64,000 nt of DNA from Pseudozyma flocculosa PF-1. Its lineage: Eukaryota; Basidiomycota; Ustilaginomycetes; Ustilaginales; Ustilaginaceae. The stretch is from contig NW_006920869.1 of NCBI RefSeq assembly GCF_000417875.1, forward strand, positions 1-64,000, written 5' to 3'. Shown here in pieces: positions 36,001 through 46,918 of the stretch. The notes below the pieces were generated by a model. The model was not told where the DNA came from, did not search any database, and was given only the letters and a program-made list of their open reading frames with translations. Made by a program: the position numbers and the translations under genes. Positions within the stretch are counted from its first letter, which is position 1; every line of letters begins with the position of its first letter.

Positions 36001-39000
36001 CGTGCTTGGCCAGGTCGAGCAGGCCGTCGAGGTAGAGCTGCGTCAGCTCCTCGTCAAAGAGCCACGAGGCTCGCTCCTTGCGCGCCGCGCGAAGCCAGGG
36101 CGCCTGCCCGTCGGCGGTGCTAAACGAGATCGCCGACCTCTCGGCCGTTGAGTCGGTCGAGACGGTCTTCTGTAGGGCGTTGCCGAGGACGTCGGACAAG
36201 GAGCACACAGGTGGGCGGTAAGAAGCGTCAGTGCCCGGCTCATCAACGTATCCGGCGGGCACGCCCGCACCGCTCGAAACAGCAACTCACCTGTTGGACC
36301 AGCTCCAGCGTACGCGGCGCCGCAGCCGTCGAGCGGTAGCGCCCGCTCGAAGCCATCTGCAGCACGTAGTCTTCCAGCGAGGCGAGCCCGGCGCGGGGCA
36401 CCTCCTTGTAGACGGTGTTGCCGCGCGCGTCGAGCGAGGTGCTCGGGCCCAGGGGCGCGCGGGCGTCCTGGTAGCGGCTGGGTCCATCGAAGCGGCAGGC
36501 GAGGAGCAGCTCGCAGACGCGGAGGGCCAGCGCCTTGCCAGGCCCAGAGGCGGCCTCGAGTCGCCTCCGCTCGTGCTCGAGGGGTGCGGGTCCGTCGAGC
36601 TGGTTGACGAGGGCGATGCAGCGGGTTGCCAGCTCGGCATCGCTGTCGTCGATCTTGCCCGAGAGCAGGTCGGCGAAGAGGAGCGCCACGTTCTGCCTCG
36701 ACCAGTTCCAGTAGCTCTCGTAGTGGCGAGCGTGGAGCGGCTCAAACTTGCCCTGGATGCCGTTGGTGTACGAGTCGCCGTGCTCGGCGAGGATGTCGTC
36801 AAACATCCGCGTCACTCGCTCCAGGTGCTCCTGCACACCCTCCTGGGCGCGCTTCGACAGGTCGACGTCGACGCCAAGGTAGTCCTGCAGCGCCTGGATC
36901 TGCTTCTGGGCGTGGGCCTCCTGCTTGGCCTGCAGCAGCAGCAGCTCCTGGCTGCTGACGACGGCGCCTCCAGCCGCGCCGCCCGACTGGCCAGCACCGC
37001 CAGNNNNNNNNNNNNNNNNNNNNNNNNNNNNNNNNNNNNNNNNNNNNNNNNNNNNNNNNNNNNNNNNNNNNNNNNNNNNNNNNNNNNNNNNNNNNNNNNN
37101 NNNNNNNNNNNNNNNNNNNNNNNNNNNNNNNNNNNNNNNNNNNNNNNNNNNNNNNNNNNNNNNNNNNNNNNNNNNNNNNNNNNNNNNNNNNNNNNNNNNN
37201 NNNNNNNNNNNNNNNNNNNNNNNNNNNNNNNNNNNNNNNNNNNNNNNNNNNNNNNNNNNNNNNNNNNNNNNNNNNNNNNNNNNNNNNNNNNNNNNNNNNN
37301 NNNNNNNNNNNNNNNNNNNNNNNNNNNNNNNNNNNNNNNNNNNNNNNNNNNNNNNNNNNNNNNNNNNNNNNNNNNNNNNNNNNNNNNNCGAGGCGGCCGC
37401 GTACGCCTCGGCGACCGTCTGGAGCCACTTGGTCGCCTCGGCCTCGTTGGGCAGGCGCTGCGCCGGCTCGCGCGTGATGGCCTCGAGGAGCAGCGCGTCG
37501 GTGCGGCCGGGTCCGAGGCCCCAGTTCTTGTTGGCCTGCGCCTTGATGGCCGAGAGGCCAAACCCACCGGGCATCTTGCTCGTCACCAGGCGGGCCACGA
37601 GCGCGGTCGTGTACTTGCCCAGCGTGCCGCTGTAGCCCGGCTGGAGCGCCTTGCCGAGATCCTCGATGCTGAGGTCCTCGCTGCGGTCCGGCAGCTCCGA
37701 GAACTCGAGCTGCAGGTCGCCAATGATCTCGTTTTGGAGCGTCGAGCGGCCGCCAGTCATGCTCTTGATGGTCTTGGACGAGGCGACCTCGCTCGAGGCC
37801 AGCTTCATCTTCTGTGCCAGGATGGCCTTGAGGGTGACGACGGGGTCAAGGGGAGCATCGGCCACCTCGACGGCCTCGACGGGGGCGGCAGGAGCCGCCG
37901 CGACGACCGGAGCAGCGGGTGCCGGAGCCGGAGTCGGAGCAGGCGCGGGGGAGGATGCCTTCGCAGGGCCTTCGTCGTCGGCAGCGGCCGCAGGCGCGGA
38001 GTGGACGTAGCCGATGGCATCGTGGTCCTTGCTCGAGCAAAGCATCTTGCGCTCGACGCCGAGGGTGCGGTCGCTGCGTAGGTAGCGGCCCGCCAGCGTC
38101 CGGTTGGCCATGCCCACCAGGATGGGGCCCGGGCCAAACTCGACCAGGCGGGCAAAGTTGACGTCGCGGAAGAAAATGTCCTGCGTCTCGATCCAGCGGA
38201 CGGGCGAGGCAAACTGGTAGGTGAGCAGCTCGACGACGATGGTGGCCGCCAGCTCCTGGGCGCCGCCGGGCGCCGAGATCGAGTCCCAGTCGGCCAGCAC
38301 GCGCTCGAGGACGGCGGAGCCGGTCTGGTCGTGGATGCGCTCGACATACTCGCGCGAGAGGGCAAAGGGCGATGCGGTGAGGTTGGGGATGTAGCGTCCC
38401 ACCAGCTTGTCGGGGTGGACCATCTCGCTGCGGAGGCGCTGCTGGAGGAAGGCGCGGAAGGGCGGGATGCCGCTCTCGAGGAAGCGCGAGTGGAAGGGGA
38501 CGTCGATGCCCGCCAGGGGGATGGTGGCGAGCCCGCGCTCGAGGGGCACCGAGCCGTGAGCGGCAAGACGCTTGGCCTCGGAGACGGCGTCCTCGACGAG
38601 CGCGATGACGTCGGCCGACTCGGCGTAGCTTTCGACGTTGGGACCGACGCGCTTGCCGACGCGGTCGAGCACGGAGCCCATGGCCCACAGGGCCACCTCG
38701 TGGCCGGCGACGACGCTCTGCTGCTCGGCCACGTTGAAGTTGACCGTCTGCAGCAGCTCGCCGCTGCGGCGACCGACGAGGTCGACGATTGAAGCGAGCG
38801 CGGCGTCGGGGGCCACAGGACCACCCTTGGCGAACGCCTTGGCTGCGGCGACGGCCACCATGCCGTAGCTGGAGCGGCCCTGCGAGTCGCGCGGGACGGC
38901 ATTCTGCATCGTCAGGCCGCGGAAGAAGACGACATCGACGAGGTCCCTGAGCCGCATCATGCCGCCGACCGAGGCGAGGGCGGCATACTCGCCGAGCGAG

Positions 39001-42000
39001 TGTCCGGCAAAGGGGGCGTCGTCGACGATCAGGCCGCGGTGCTGGGCGTCGCGGAAGGCGCTCAGCTCGAACAGGACGAGCGCCACCTGGGCGAAGCGCG
39101 TGTCGAAGAGGAGGCCCTTGGGCGACTCAAAGGTGAACGAGCGCGTGGTGCGCGTGATCGAAGGGAACATGGGCCGGCGGACCGGGTTGCCGGACGAGTC
39201 GGTGGTGACGTAGTCCATGGCCATGTAGGTGCTGCGGATCCTCTGTCCGCTGGCACCGCCAAAGAAGACTGTCTTGCTCTTGGGGTTCTCGCGGACGATC
39301 TCGATGATGCTGATGCCGAGCGAGCCGTAGAGGTGCTCCTCGGCCTCGTCCCAGATGGCGCGGGCGACGTCGCTAGAGGCGTAGAGGTCCATGCCCATGC
39401 CCTGGGTCTGCGAGCCCTGGCCCGTAAAGACGTAGACGGTGGTCGGCTGCCGCACCTGGGCCTCGCCGACCAGCACCGTCTCGTCGCGCTGGTTGACGAG
39501 GCGGACGCTGATGACCTTTTCGCCGCGGCGCATCGCGACGTGGCTCAGCGTGGCCGACAGGCGGTCGCCGGGCAGCACCATGCCGGAGAATTCGGCGGTG
39601 AACGAGGTGCAGCGGGCGGGGTCGCCGTCGGCAGCGATGGCCTCGACAAAGCGGCGGGTGGCCGCCGAGGTGAACATGCCGTGGGTGATGGTGCCCGGCA
39701 GGCCGGCGAGCGAGGCAAAGTACGGGTTGACGTGGATCGGGTTGAAGTCGCCCGACGCCCGCGAGTAGGCCTCGTTGGATGCGGGCGCGTAGAAGGTGCG
39801 CACCGACTTGGCATGGCCCAGCTCGTAGGCAGTGTCGAGCGGGACCGCATCGTCGGTAGCATCGCGGCCAAAGCGGCGGACATAGTCGAGGACCGGGTTG
39901 CCGACCGAGGGGGCGTCGGCCGAGTAGTCGATGCGCGCCACCTCGACGAGGTCGCCGCCCAGCTCGGCGCGCTCCTCGAGCACGCTGCCCGTCACGTCGA
40001 GCGAGCGGAAGGTGGTCGAGTCGCGGTGCTTGGCGTCGGTGCGGAAGCGGAATCGCAGCTTGGCGCCCTGCATGGGCTCGGCGTCGGCGGTCCACTCGAG
40101 CCACTCCTTGGCCCGGAGGATGGCGAGGTCGGCGCTGCTCGAGATCGTCACGGCATAGTCGTCCTCGGACAGCTCAAAGCACCGGTCGAAGTCGGCGTAG
40201 CTGCCGCGGTAGAAGAATTCGGACGTGACGCGGAAGACGGGCTCGAACGCGGCGCCGTTGCGCTGCCTCGAGATGTCGGCCGCGACGCGGACCGTCTTGC
40301 CCGTGTCCGAGTTGCGGATGCTGACGACGCGCGCCTCGGCGATGCAGACGTCGCCGGCCTGGAGCGCCGCACCGCCTGCGCTGGTACCGAGCATGCGGAA
40401 CTCGTTGCTCAGGTGGACCAGCGAGAGGAGGTCGGCATCGCAGCTGGCCACGGCCGCCTGCATGATGGCCTCCCAGCCCGCGGCGATGGCAAAGTCCATC
40501 GGCGCCTGACCTGAGGCGTACGCCTTGGAGCGGGCTCCGACGACGTCGCAGAAGCTCTTGATCGCCTCGGGCTCGAGCGCCTTGGGCTGGCTGGTGAAGG
40601 TGGCGGTCGGCGACAGCTGCGAGGCGGGCGGCATCTCGGCGTCGAACCACATCTTCCAGAAGAAGCGCTTGGTCCGGTCGTTGCGGCCCTCTTCGATCTC
40701 GTGGAGGGGCGCCCAGGGCTGGTCGGGGCGGTACGCGAAGCGGAGGTGGAGCGGGACCGCCTCGCCTAGCCGCTCCTCGAAGACGGTGACGTCGATCTCG
40801 TCGGCAGCCGACGCCGAGCGGGCCACCTCGAGCGTCTGGAAGCCTTCGTCGTGGTCGCCGTAGGATCGAGCGGCGCCGAACGCCGAGAGACGGACCGGTT
40901 CGCCGGCGGTCGACTCGGTGACCTCGACCGTCATGCCTGCGCGCGGGCGCAGGAGGCTCGCCATCGGGTTGGCGACGACGTTCTTGCCGCGGACCACGCT
41001 GCCACTGCAGAGCAGCGCGCGCAGCCATCCCGTCTCCTTGCCCGCCAGAGAGGCGAGCCAGGCCTCGACGGGGGCGGTGCGGGCACGGTCTGCCTTGAAC
41101 GTCTTGACGACCGTCGAGCCAAGGGTAGCGACCTCGTGCGGAGGCAGGAGCCCGGCATGCTCAGAACGCTTTCCAAAGAGGGCGCGATCGAGGTACTCGA
41201 CTTCGGGCACCCGGGAGACGTCTCCGCCGTAGAAGCGGTCGAGGACTTTGGCGATCAGGCCGGCCTCGACCGAGCCGAGCACGTCGGCGACCGGCTCGTC
41301 GACCGTCGACTGGCCTCGGACGGCGATGGGGCCCTGAAGGATGCAGACGCGCTGCGGGTCGCGGTCGACGACGGCGTCGAGGTCCTCGGCCTGCCAGAGC
41401 GAGTCCTTCTTGAACTGGGTGGCAAAGTCTTCGCCGAAGCGCGTGATGAACGGCGGCGGCTTCTGCCCAGCGCGCCAGCATAGGGCGTGGAAGAAGGCGG
41501 CGTCCTCGGCGGTGAGCTGGGTGGTCCGAGCGTGGCCGTAGAAGGCCATCAGGCGCTCGAGGCACCTGTGCGGGTCGGTGTCGAGGTCGGTGTAGCTCTG
41601 CAGGCGGTACGAGCGGCCGGCGGAGCGTGTCTCGCCGACGGGCTTGCCCGAGGCCGAGAGGGCGAACCGCTCCTCGACGCGGCGGCACCAGTCGCCGAAG
41701 AGGGTGCGGTGGCTGCGGTCGATCCAACGGGCCTGGTCGCGGACAAAGAGGAGCGAGAGCATGCGGACGCACACCTCCTCGTACGTCATGTCGGCGACGT
41801 CGAGCTGCGGCACGCCGTCCTTGTTCTGGGCGAACCACACCTTCTGGAAGTCGCGGTTGAGCCTTCCGATCAGCCGGGTCTTGTTCTTGGCGAGGTAGGC
41901 GAGCTGCTTTTCCTTGGACGGCAGCGAGAAGCACTCGCGGTCCAGCTCGGCCCACAGCATCGTGGCGCGGTTGGCGATCTGGTGGATGGGCTCGTTCATC

Positions 42001-44859
42001 TCGCTGTTGACTGTCAAGATGCCGCCGGTGGGCTTGTCGTAGGTGCCCTGCCACTCGGCGTCGGTGCATCCGGGCGTCTGGGCGATGAGCTGCTTGACGC
42101 CGAGCGAGGTGCCAGCCTCGCGCGCCGTCATGATGCGGCTGCCGAACAGCACGCCGTCAAACGGCATGGGCGAGGCGCCGCGCTCGACGCTCCACTCTCC
42201 GCTCAGGTAGGGCCACACGTCGTCGTCGCAGGTGAAGCCGGAGCCGGCGACCAGCACGAGGTTGGGCTGGCGGCGGATGAGGCCGTAGGAAGCCAGGATG
42301 GGCTGGTGGAAGTCCTCGGCGCTGTGGTGGCCACCCGCCCGTCCGCCAGTCCACTGGAGCAGGATGCCCATGTCCGGGTTCTGAGCGGCGATCTTGCACA
42401 CCTGCTGGATGCCCGCCAGGCTTCCCGGCTTGAAGCTGACGTGGCGGATGCCAGCCTCGCGCAGCGACGTGAGAAGCTCCTCGGCCTTCTGCGGGGTTGG
42501 AATGCCGGCGGCGACACAGAAGCCCTCGAGCGGGAGTCCCTCGCGGCGCATCTGGATCCACGCCGGCAGCTGCACCGCCCACTGGCGCTGGTTGATGTAG
42601 AGCGAGTTGAGCGTCAGGCCGTGTCCGGGCTCGGTCATCGACTGGATCTCGGCCACGCGCGCACGCAGCGCCTTCTCGTTGTAGAGACCTCCGCCGGCCA
42701 GCTCGATGTGGTAGCCGGCATTGAGGACAGCGGCGTTGAGCTTGGCGCTGACCGTGGTCGGCGTCATGCCAGCGACCATGATCGGAGGGCGGCCAAGCAG
42801 GCGAGACATGGGCGTGTCGAGCAGCAGCTTGCCGGCGCTGTCGAGGGAAGGTGGAGGGGTCATCGTGGTAGCCGAGACACGAGGCAGAGGCGGGTCCGAC
42901 GGTCAGCTGAAAGATCCGACAAGGTAGGGCCGGGGCCGTCCCCGGCGCGCCCGTGAGGCCGTGCGGGCGTGCGGGTGCGGATACTCACCTGGTCTTGACC
43001 AGCTTGGGCTGGAATGCGTTGTCCCATCGCGACTCGCGGGGCACGCCATCGACGCGGTAAAAGTCGGCGCTGGCCGGGTGGGTGCCGCTGACGATCATCG
43101 TGTGGATGCCACGGCCCTGAAGGTTCCTGGCAGTGATGCCGCCGATGCCAAAGAGGCCGCCCGTGCCGAAGTCGACGATGTGAGTCGCGCTCGGCGGCAG
43201 GTCGATGGCGTCTTGCCAGTGTACGGGCAGCGTCAGCAGCTGGTCGCAGAGGTTGGACACCAGGCCGTCGTCGGGCAGGCTGCGCAGGTCGCTGCCGTCG
43301 TAGGTGCTGAAGACCGGGAGTACGAGGTCTTTGGGCGACCACCTGATCGCAGCGGCCTCGATGGCGGCGGGCGCCACCCCTTCGAGGTAGGGCGCGTGGT
43401 AGGGCAGGTCGACGGGCAGGAAGCGCATCTTGAAGGTCGGCTTGCGCTTGGCCGAGGGCACCTTGGTCTGGTCGAGCTTGGGCGAGGCGCAGAGCGGGGC
43501 GAGCTCGCGGATGAGGCCCATCAGCGCGCGCGGGTCGCCCGTGAGGACGACGGTGGTGGGCCCGTTGACGAGGGAAAAGTAGATCTGGCGGTCGGCATCG
43601 AGGTAGGCGTTGCACGCCGCCACCCTCGGCTCGAGGAAGGAGCGCTCGAGGCCGTTGACGAGGAGCATGGGCGTAGGGATGTCGTGGCCCGCCTCGACGG
43701 CCTCGGCCTGCATCTCGGGCTCCACCTCGTCGCAGGCAGTGGCGCTGACGGCGTGGAAGGCGAGCTGGAAGAGGAGGTCGAGCGTGCCGACGGTGCGTCG
43801 GATGAACTCGTCGTTGCCGCCCGCGCTGGCAAACACGGTGGCGGCGATGATGCCCTGGCTGTGGCCCGAGCAGGCGGCGAAGCAGTCGCGCACCTCGGCC
43901 GTCGTCATGCCAATCGAGCGGCACGTGGCATAGTACTGGGTGAGCTGCGTGAGGAAGAGCATGGGCCCGCTGATGGGGTTGGCCGTCAGGTAGTCGGCGG
44001 GCGGGCGCTGGCCCGTGCCGTCGATCCACGAGAGCAGCCGGTACCCGTGCTGGTAGAGCGCGTGGGGCGTGCCATCGGGGCTGGCGACGCTGCGCGCCAG
44101 CTGGCAGAGGCGACCCTCAGCCGCCACCAGCAGGGGCTGGACGAGCGGGCGGTAGGTCTCGTAAAGCTCCTGAAGCTCGTCGAGGTAGCCGCGGTTGTTG
44201 CCCTGACCGCCAAAGACGGCGTAGATCTCGATCGTCTTGGCCTTGGCCTCTTCCAGCAGCCGCGGTCGCCGGAGCTGGGGCGTAAAGTGGCCGGCCTCGA
44301 GGGCGGCGTAGGCCTCAAAGTAGGCTCGCAGCAGCTGCTGGCGGCGTTCGAGCCCGAGCGAGAGGGCAAAGCTGTGGATGTCGGCGCTCGGGCCGAGAAA
44401 CTCGGAGTGGAACTGATTCCACGAGGCCCAGAGCAGCGAGAGCTCCGAGGCGAACCCGCGGCCCTGGTCGTTGCCGGCGGCGATGCGCTCGGCCAGGAAG
44501 CGCAGGAAGCTGGCCAGGAAGAGGGCCTGGTCGGCCGAGGTCGCCTTTGACTGCTCGGCCTCGGCCTCAGCCGGAGCCGGGGCGGCGTCGGACTCGGCGC
44601 TTGCTGCGGCGAGAAGGTGACGCTCGAAGTCGGCCTTGATTGACTCGAGGGCAAAGTAGTTGACCGAGGCGCTGGGGTCGATGGGGATGTTGAGGTCAAA
44701 GTTGGCCTTGTGCGAGCGGATGCGGACGGTGCTGAGGGCGCTCGAGACGCTGGTGGCGAGCTCCGAGTGCAGGTCGTCGGATCCCATCTGGGAGAAGGCG
44801 GGCGAGACCGAGACCTCGGTGTCGCGGGGAGATCCGTGTCGAAGGGGAGAGGCCGCCAT
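33038..44859 (-). CDS. fas2-like: Fused fungal type I fatty acid synthase (beta+alpha in one chain)
   Basis: A single gene of about 3849 residues in three exons: 44859-42989, 42837-36291 and 36169-33038. Introns 42988-42838 (GTGAGT; branch CTGACC; acceptor GACAG) and 36290-36170 (GTGAGT; branch ACTGACG; acceptor CTACAG) restore frame exactly. Domain order is that of yeast Fas1 followed by Fas2: acetyltransferase (GHSQGIIAA, exon 1), FMN enoylreductase (GRPPIMVAGMTP, QWTGGRAGGHHS, ~625-1000), MaoC-like dehydratase (SGDFNPIHVNP, ~1654), malonyl/palmitoyl transferase (GHSLGEYAALAS, ~1906), ACP (GGRSTLQNE serine, ~2319), ketoreductase (TGAGKGSIA, ~2875), ketosynthase (VGACATALQS Cys ~3492; HGTSTKANDRNES ~3641). 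It stops right after the KS tail; the C-terminal phosphopantetheinyl transferase domain of yeast Fas2 is absent. A 385-bp N run interrupts the ACP-KR linker. In smut cellobiose-lipid clusters a dedicated fused Fas2 makes the acyl chain, and the context here fits that role. Confidence 0.93.
37004..37388. other. Assembly gap (385 N)
   Basis: The run of N lies inside exon 2 of the FAS gene, between the end of the ACP region and an Ala/Gly-rich linker. The reading frame is the same on both sides, so the estimated gap length is compatible with an intact gene, but up to about 128 residues are unseen. A low-complexity linker is a plausible cause of the failed assembly. Confidence 0.98.
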
Positions 44860-45636
44860 TGTGAAAAAGGATAAGGGTGAGGTGATTGCGATGTGCCTGG
44901 AGTGCGACAAGGAAAGAGAGCCAAAGAGAGATCGGAAGAAGGGTATAGCAGATGGTCCGATGACAAGTGTGGTGCGCGGCGTGGGTCGAAGCGGTAGGGG
45001 CAAGGCAGAAGAAATGCGGCCGCAGGTGACGAGCGTGGTTCGGATGCGTTGTTGATGGTTGGAACTCCGTCGATGTAGAAGCTGGGCTGTACCTGGCAGC
45101 AGCAGCAGTGGATGGCGTTGTGATTGGTGGCGGAGTGGGGGAAGGCAGGTTTAGAAGGCGGGGAGGTGGCCGATGAGCGGGGTGTGGCGCATCTTATACA
45201 GGACAGCAATGGAGTGGCGCGCTCGTGAGGGGATACGGGGCAGCGATGGCAGGCATCGCGTCGCAATCCTCTGCTCGCTGAGCAGTATCTCGGGGCGAGA
45301 GGGGGCTCTCTGATGCTGAGGAACGGCCGCCGCGCCGTTTCGACCCCCAGGGTGCGAGGACTTTGCATGCTGTCAAAGACTGGCCCTGGTGCATCGCAAA
45401 GCGTGGCATGCTCATCCTGGTCAGAGGGGAAGACGGCTGGAGAGAGCGGGGCTGGGAAGGATCAGTAGTATGGCGCAGGACCGTCTGAAGCTCGTAGGTC
45501 GAGGAGCGATGGCGTGCGGACCGCTCCGCCACGACGCCGTTCGCGCAGGCCGGTACCTCGGGCAGGCCATCGAGGTGCAGCGCCCGGGCAGATGTAGCAT
45601 GCGCTTCCGATGCAAGTGGGTCGGCCGGCCGACCAG

Positions 45637-45667
<31 letters not shown>

Positions 45668-46918
45668 ACCAGCGGTGTGGTATCGATGAATGCAAGACGA
45701 TGCGCGAAAGGGTTCGTGAGGGTCGACCACGAAGGTTGTCCGGGTTGCTGAGGGGGGCAGCCCGCCCACGCCGCGTGGTGGTGGCAAGAGGGAAGCGTGA
45801 GGTGGCAAAGGACGCTATGCGCTCGTCTGCTCGCCTCTGGGCTGGCGGCGCAGCCTGCTGCCCTGCTGCCCTGCTGGCTTCCTGGCCCGCAAGCGTGCCC
45901 TGCCTGCCAGCTGTCCAGCAAGGCCCAACGCCCACGACCACGGCCAGCGCATAGCACCCTCGGCCTTCGGGCGGGCTAGATCGGGATTTTCTCAAACCGA
46001 ATCGGGAAGTGGCCCTCAACCACTCCCCCTCATGACGCAGCCTCAAGCTCAGGCGAGCGACGCAGGGGCCTGGAAAAACGCCCGTGTCATCGCTGAAGCT
46101 ACCGAGACTGAAGGGAAGCGTAGCCTCTTTTGACCTGAGTGCTGCTCAAAGGTGATCTGATGAATGCGCCGGAGGACGGGGCGACGACGTCGACGAGCTG
46201 GTGAGTCTGGGCCGGAAAAGGTCAGATCGGGCGCGCCCGATCGGATGCGCGCGAGGCGCGGCTGGCTGCGCTGGCTGGCCCCCCTTTCGAAAATCCGACA
46301 TGCGTGCGGTGGCGGCGAGGCGCGTCTGGCAGCCGTGCGCAGCTTGCTCGCCTCGCCTCTTCCACCACCCACGCGCTGCGCCACCGCCGACGAGGACCCG
46401 TACACGGGCAAGCATCAACACACACAAGCAGCTCGAGGCCGCGACGTGGCCCGCCATCCCGCAGGAAAGCCTGCCCCTGCCCCCTTCGCCAGGAACGTGG
46501 CAAACGACCGGCAGCCGCGTGGACGCTCTCGGCGGCGACGGCGCTGGACTCTCGGACAAGGCACGCCGCGACATGGCGGGGAACGGCATTTCACCTTTGA
46601 CGATTCGCGCTCCTTCGCTCGCTTATCTTCCATCATGACGGCAGCAGCAACCTTGTTCCCCCGAGGCTGTCGGCATCACGCCGTCCGACGCCTGGCCATG
46701 CCCGTCTACCCCCATGCTCGCAGCCCGTCGGCGGCTCTCGGTCGCCTTGCCGTTCCCTTTAAAGGTCGCTCCTGTCGGCGGACCGGCGCGTGGACGTGGT
46801 CGCATCGTCTTAGACATGGCCCCCATCCCAACCTCCCCTCCTTTGGCTCTCCCTCAGCTCCCTCGTCTCTGATCCCTCCCCTCGACATCCGCCCCCAGCA
46901 GCCACCGCACTCGCGAGG
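44860..46918. promoter_or_regulatory. Divergent promoter region, FAS and ABC exporter
   Basis: This 2.06-kb region is shared by the minus-strand FAS and the plus-strand ABC transporter. A TATA-like TATAAG for FAS is at 45198-45193 on the minus strand, 334 bp upstream of its ATG. TTTAAA at 46758-46763 lies 156 bp upstream of the transporter ATG. A (CCAG)n tract sits at 45641-45667. No coding sequence is supported. The arrangement suggests co-regulation, possibly by the Rua1-like factor; a binding site was not identified. Confidence 0.5.
45641..45667. repeat. (CCAG)n tetranucleotide tract
   Basis: About six tandem CCAG units lie in the middle of the FAS/ABC intergenic region. Confidence 0.75.

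Noticed and set aside
33620..36151. Long plus-strand open frame (843 codons) opposite the FAS third exon, and similar ones at 39000-40514 and 41487-42956
   Set aside because: Composition is Arg/Ala/Gly/Val-rich with no domain. The minus strand carries clear FAS domains, so these are GC-bias shadows.
42838..42988. Acceptor TTTCAG near 42907 for the first FAS intron
   Set aside because: Using it puts a TGA in frame immediately after the junction. The downstream GACAG acceptor at 42838 restores the frame into the enoylreductase domain.
33038..44859. Three separate FAS subunit genes
   Set aside because: Canonical donors, branch sites and acceptors at both junctions rebuild one continuous frame with the Fas1-then-Fas2 domain order.
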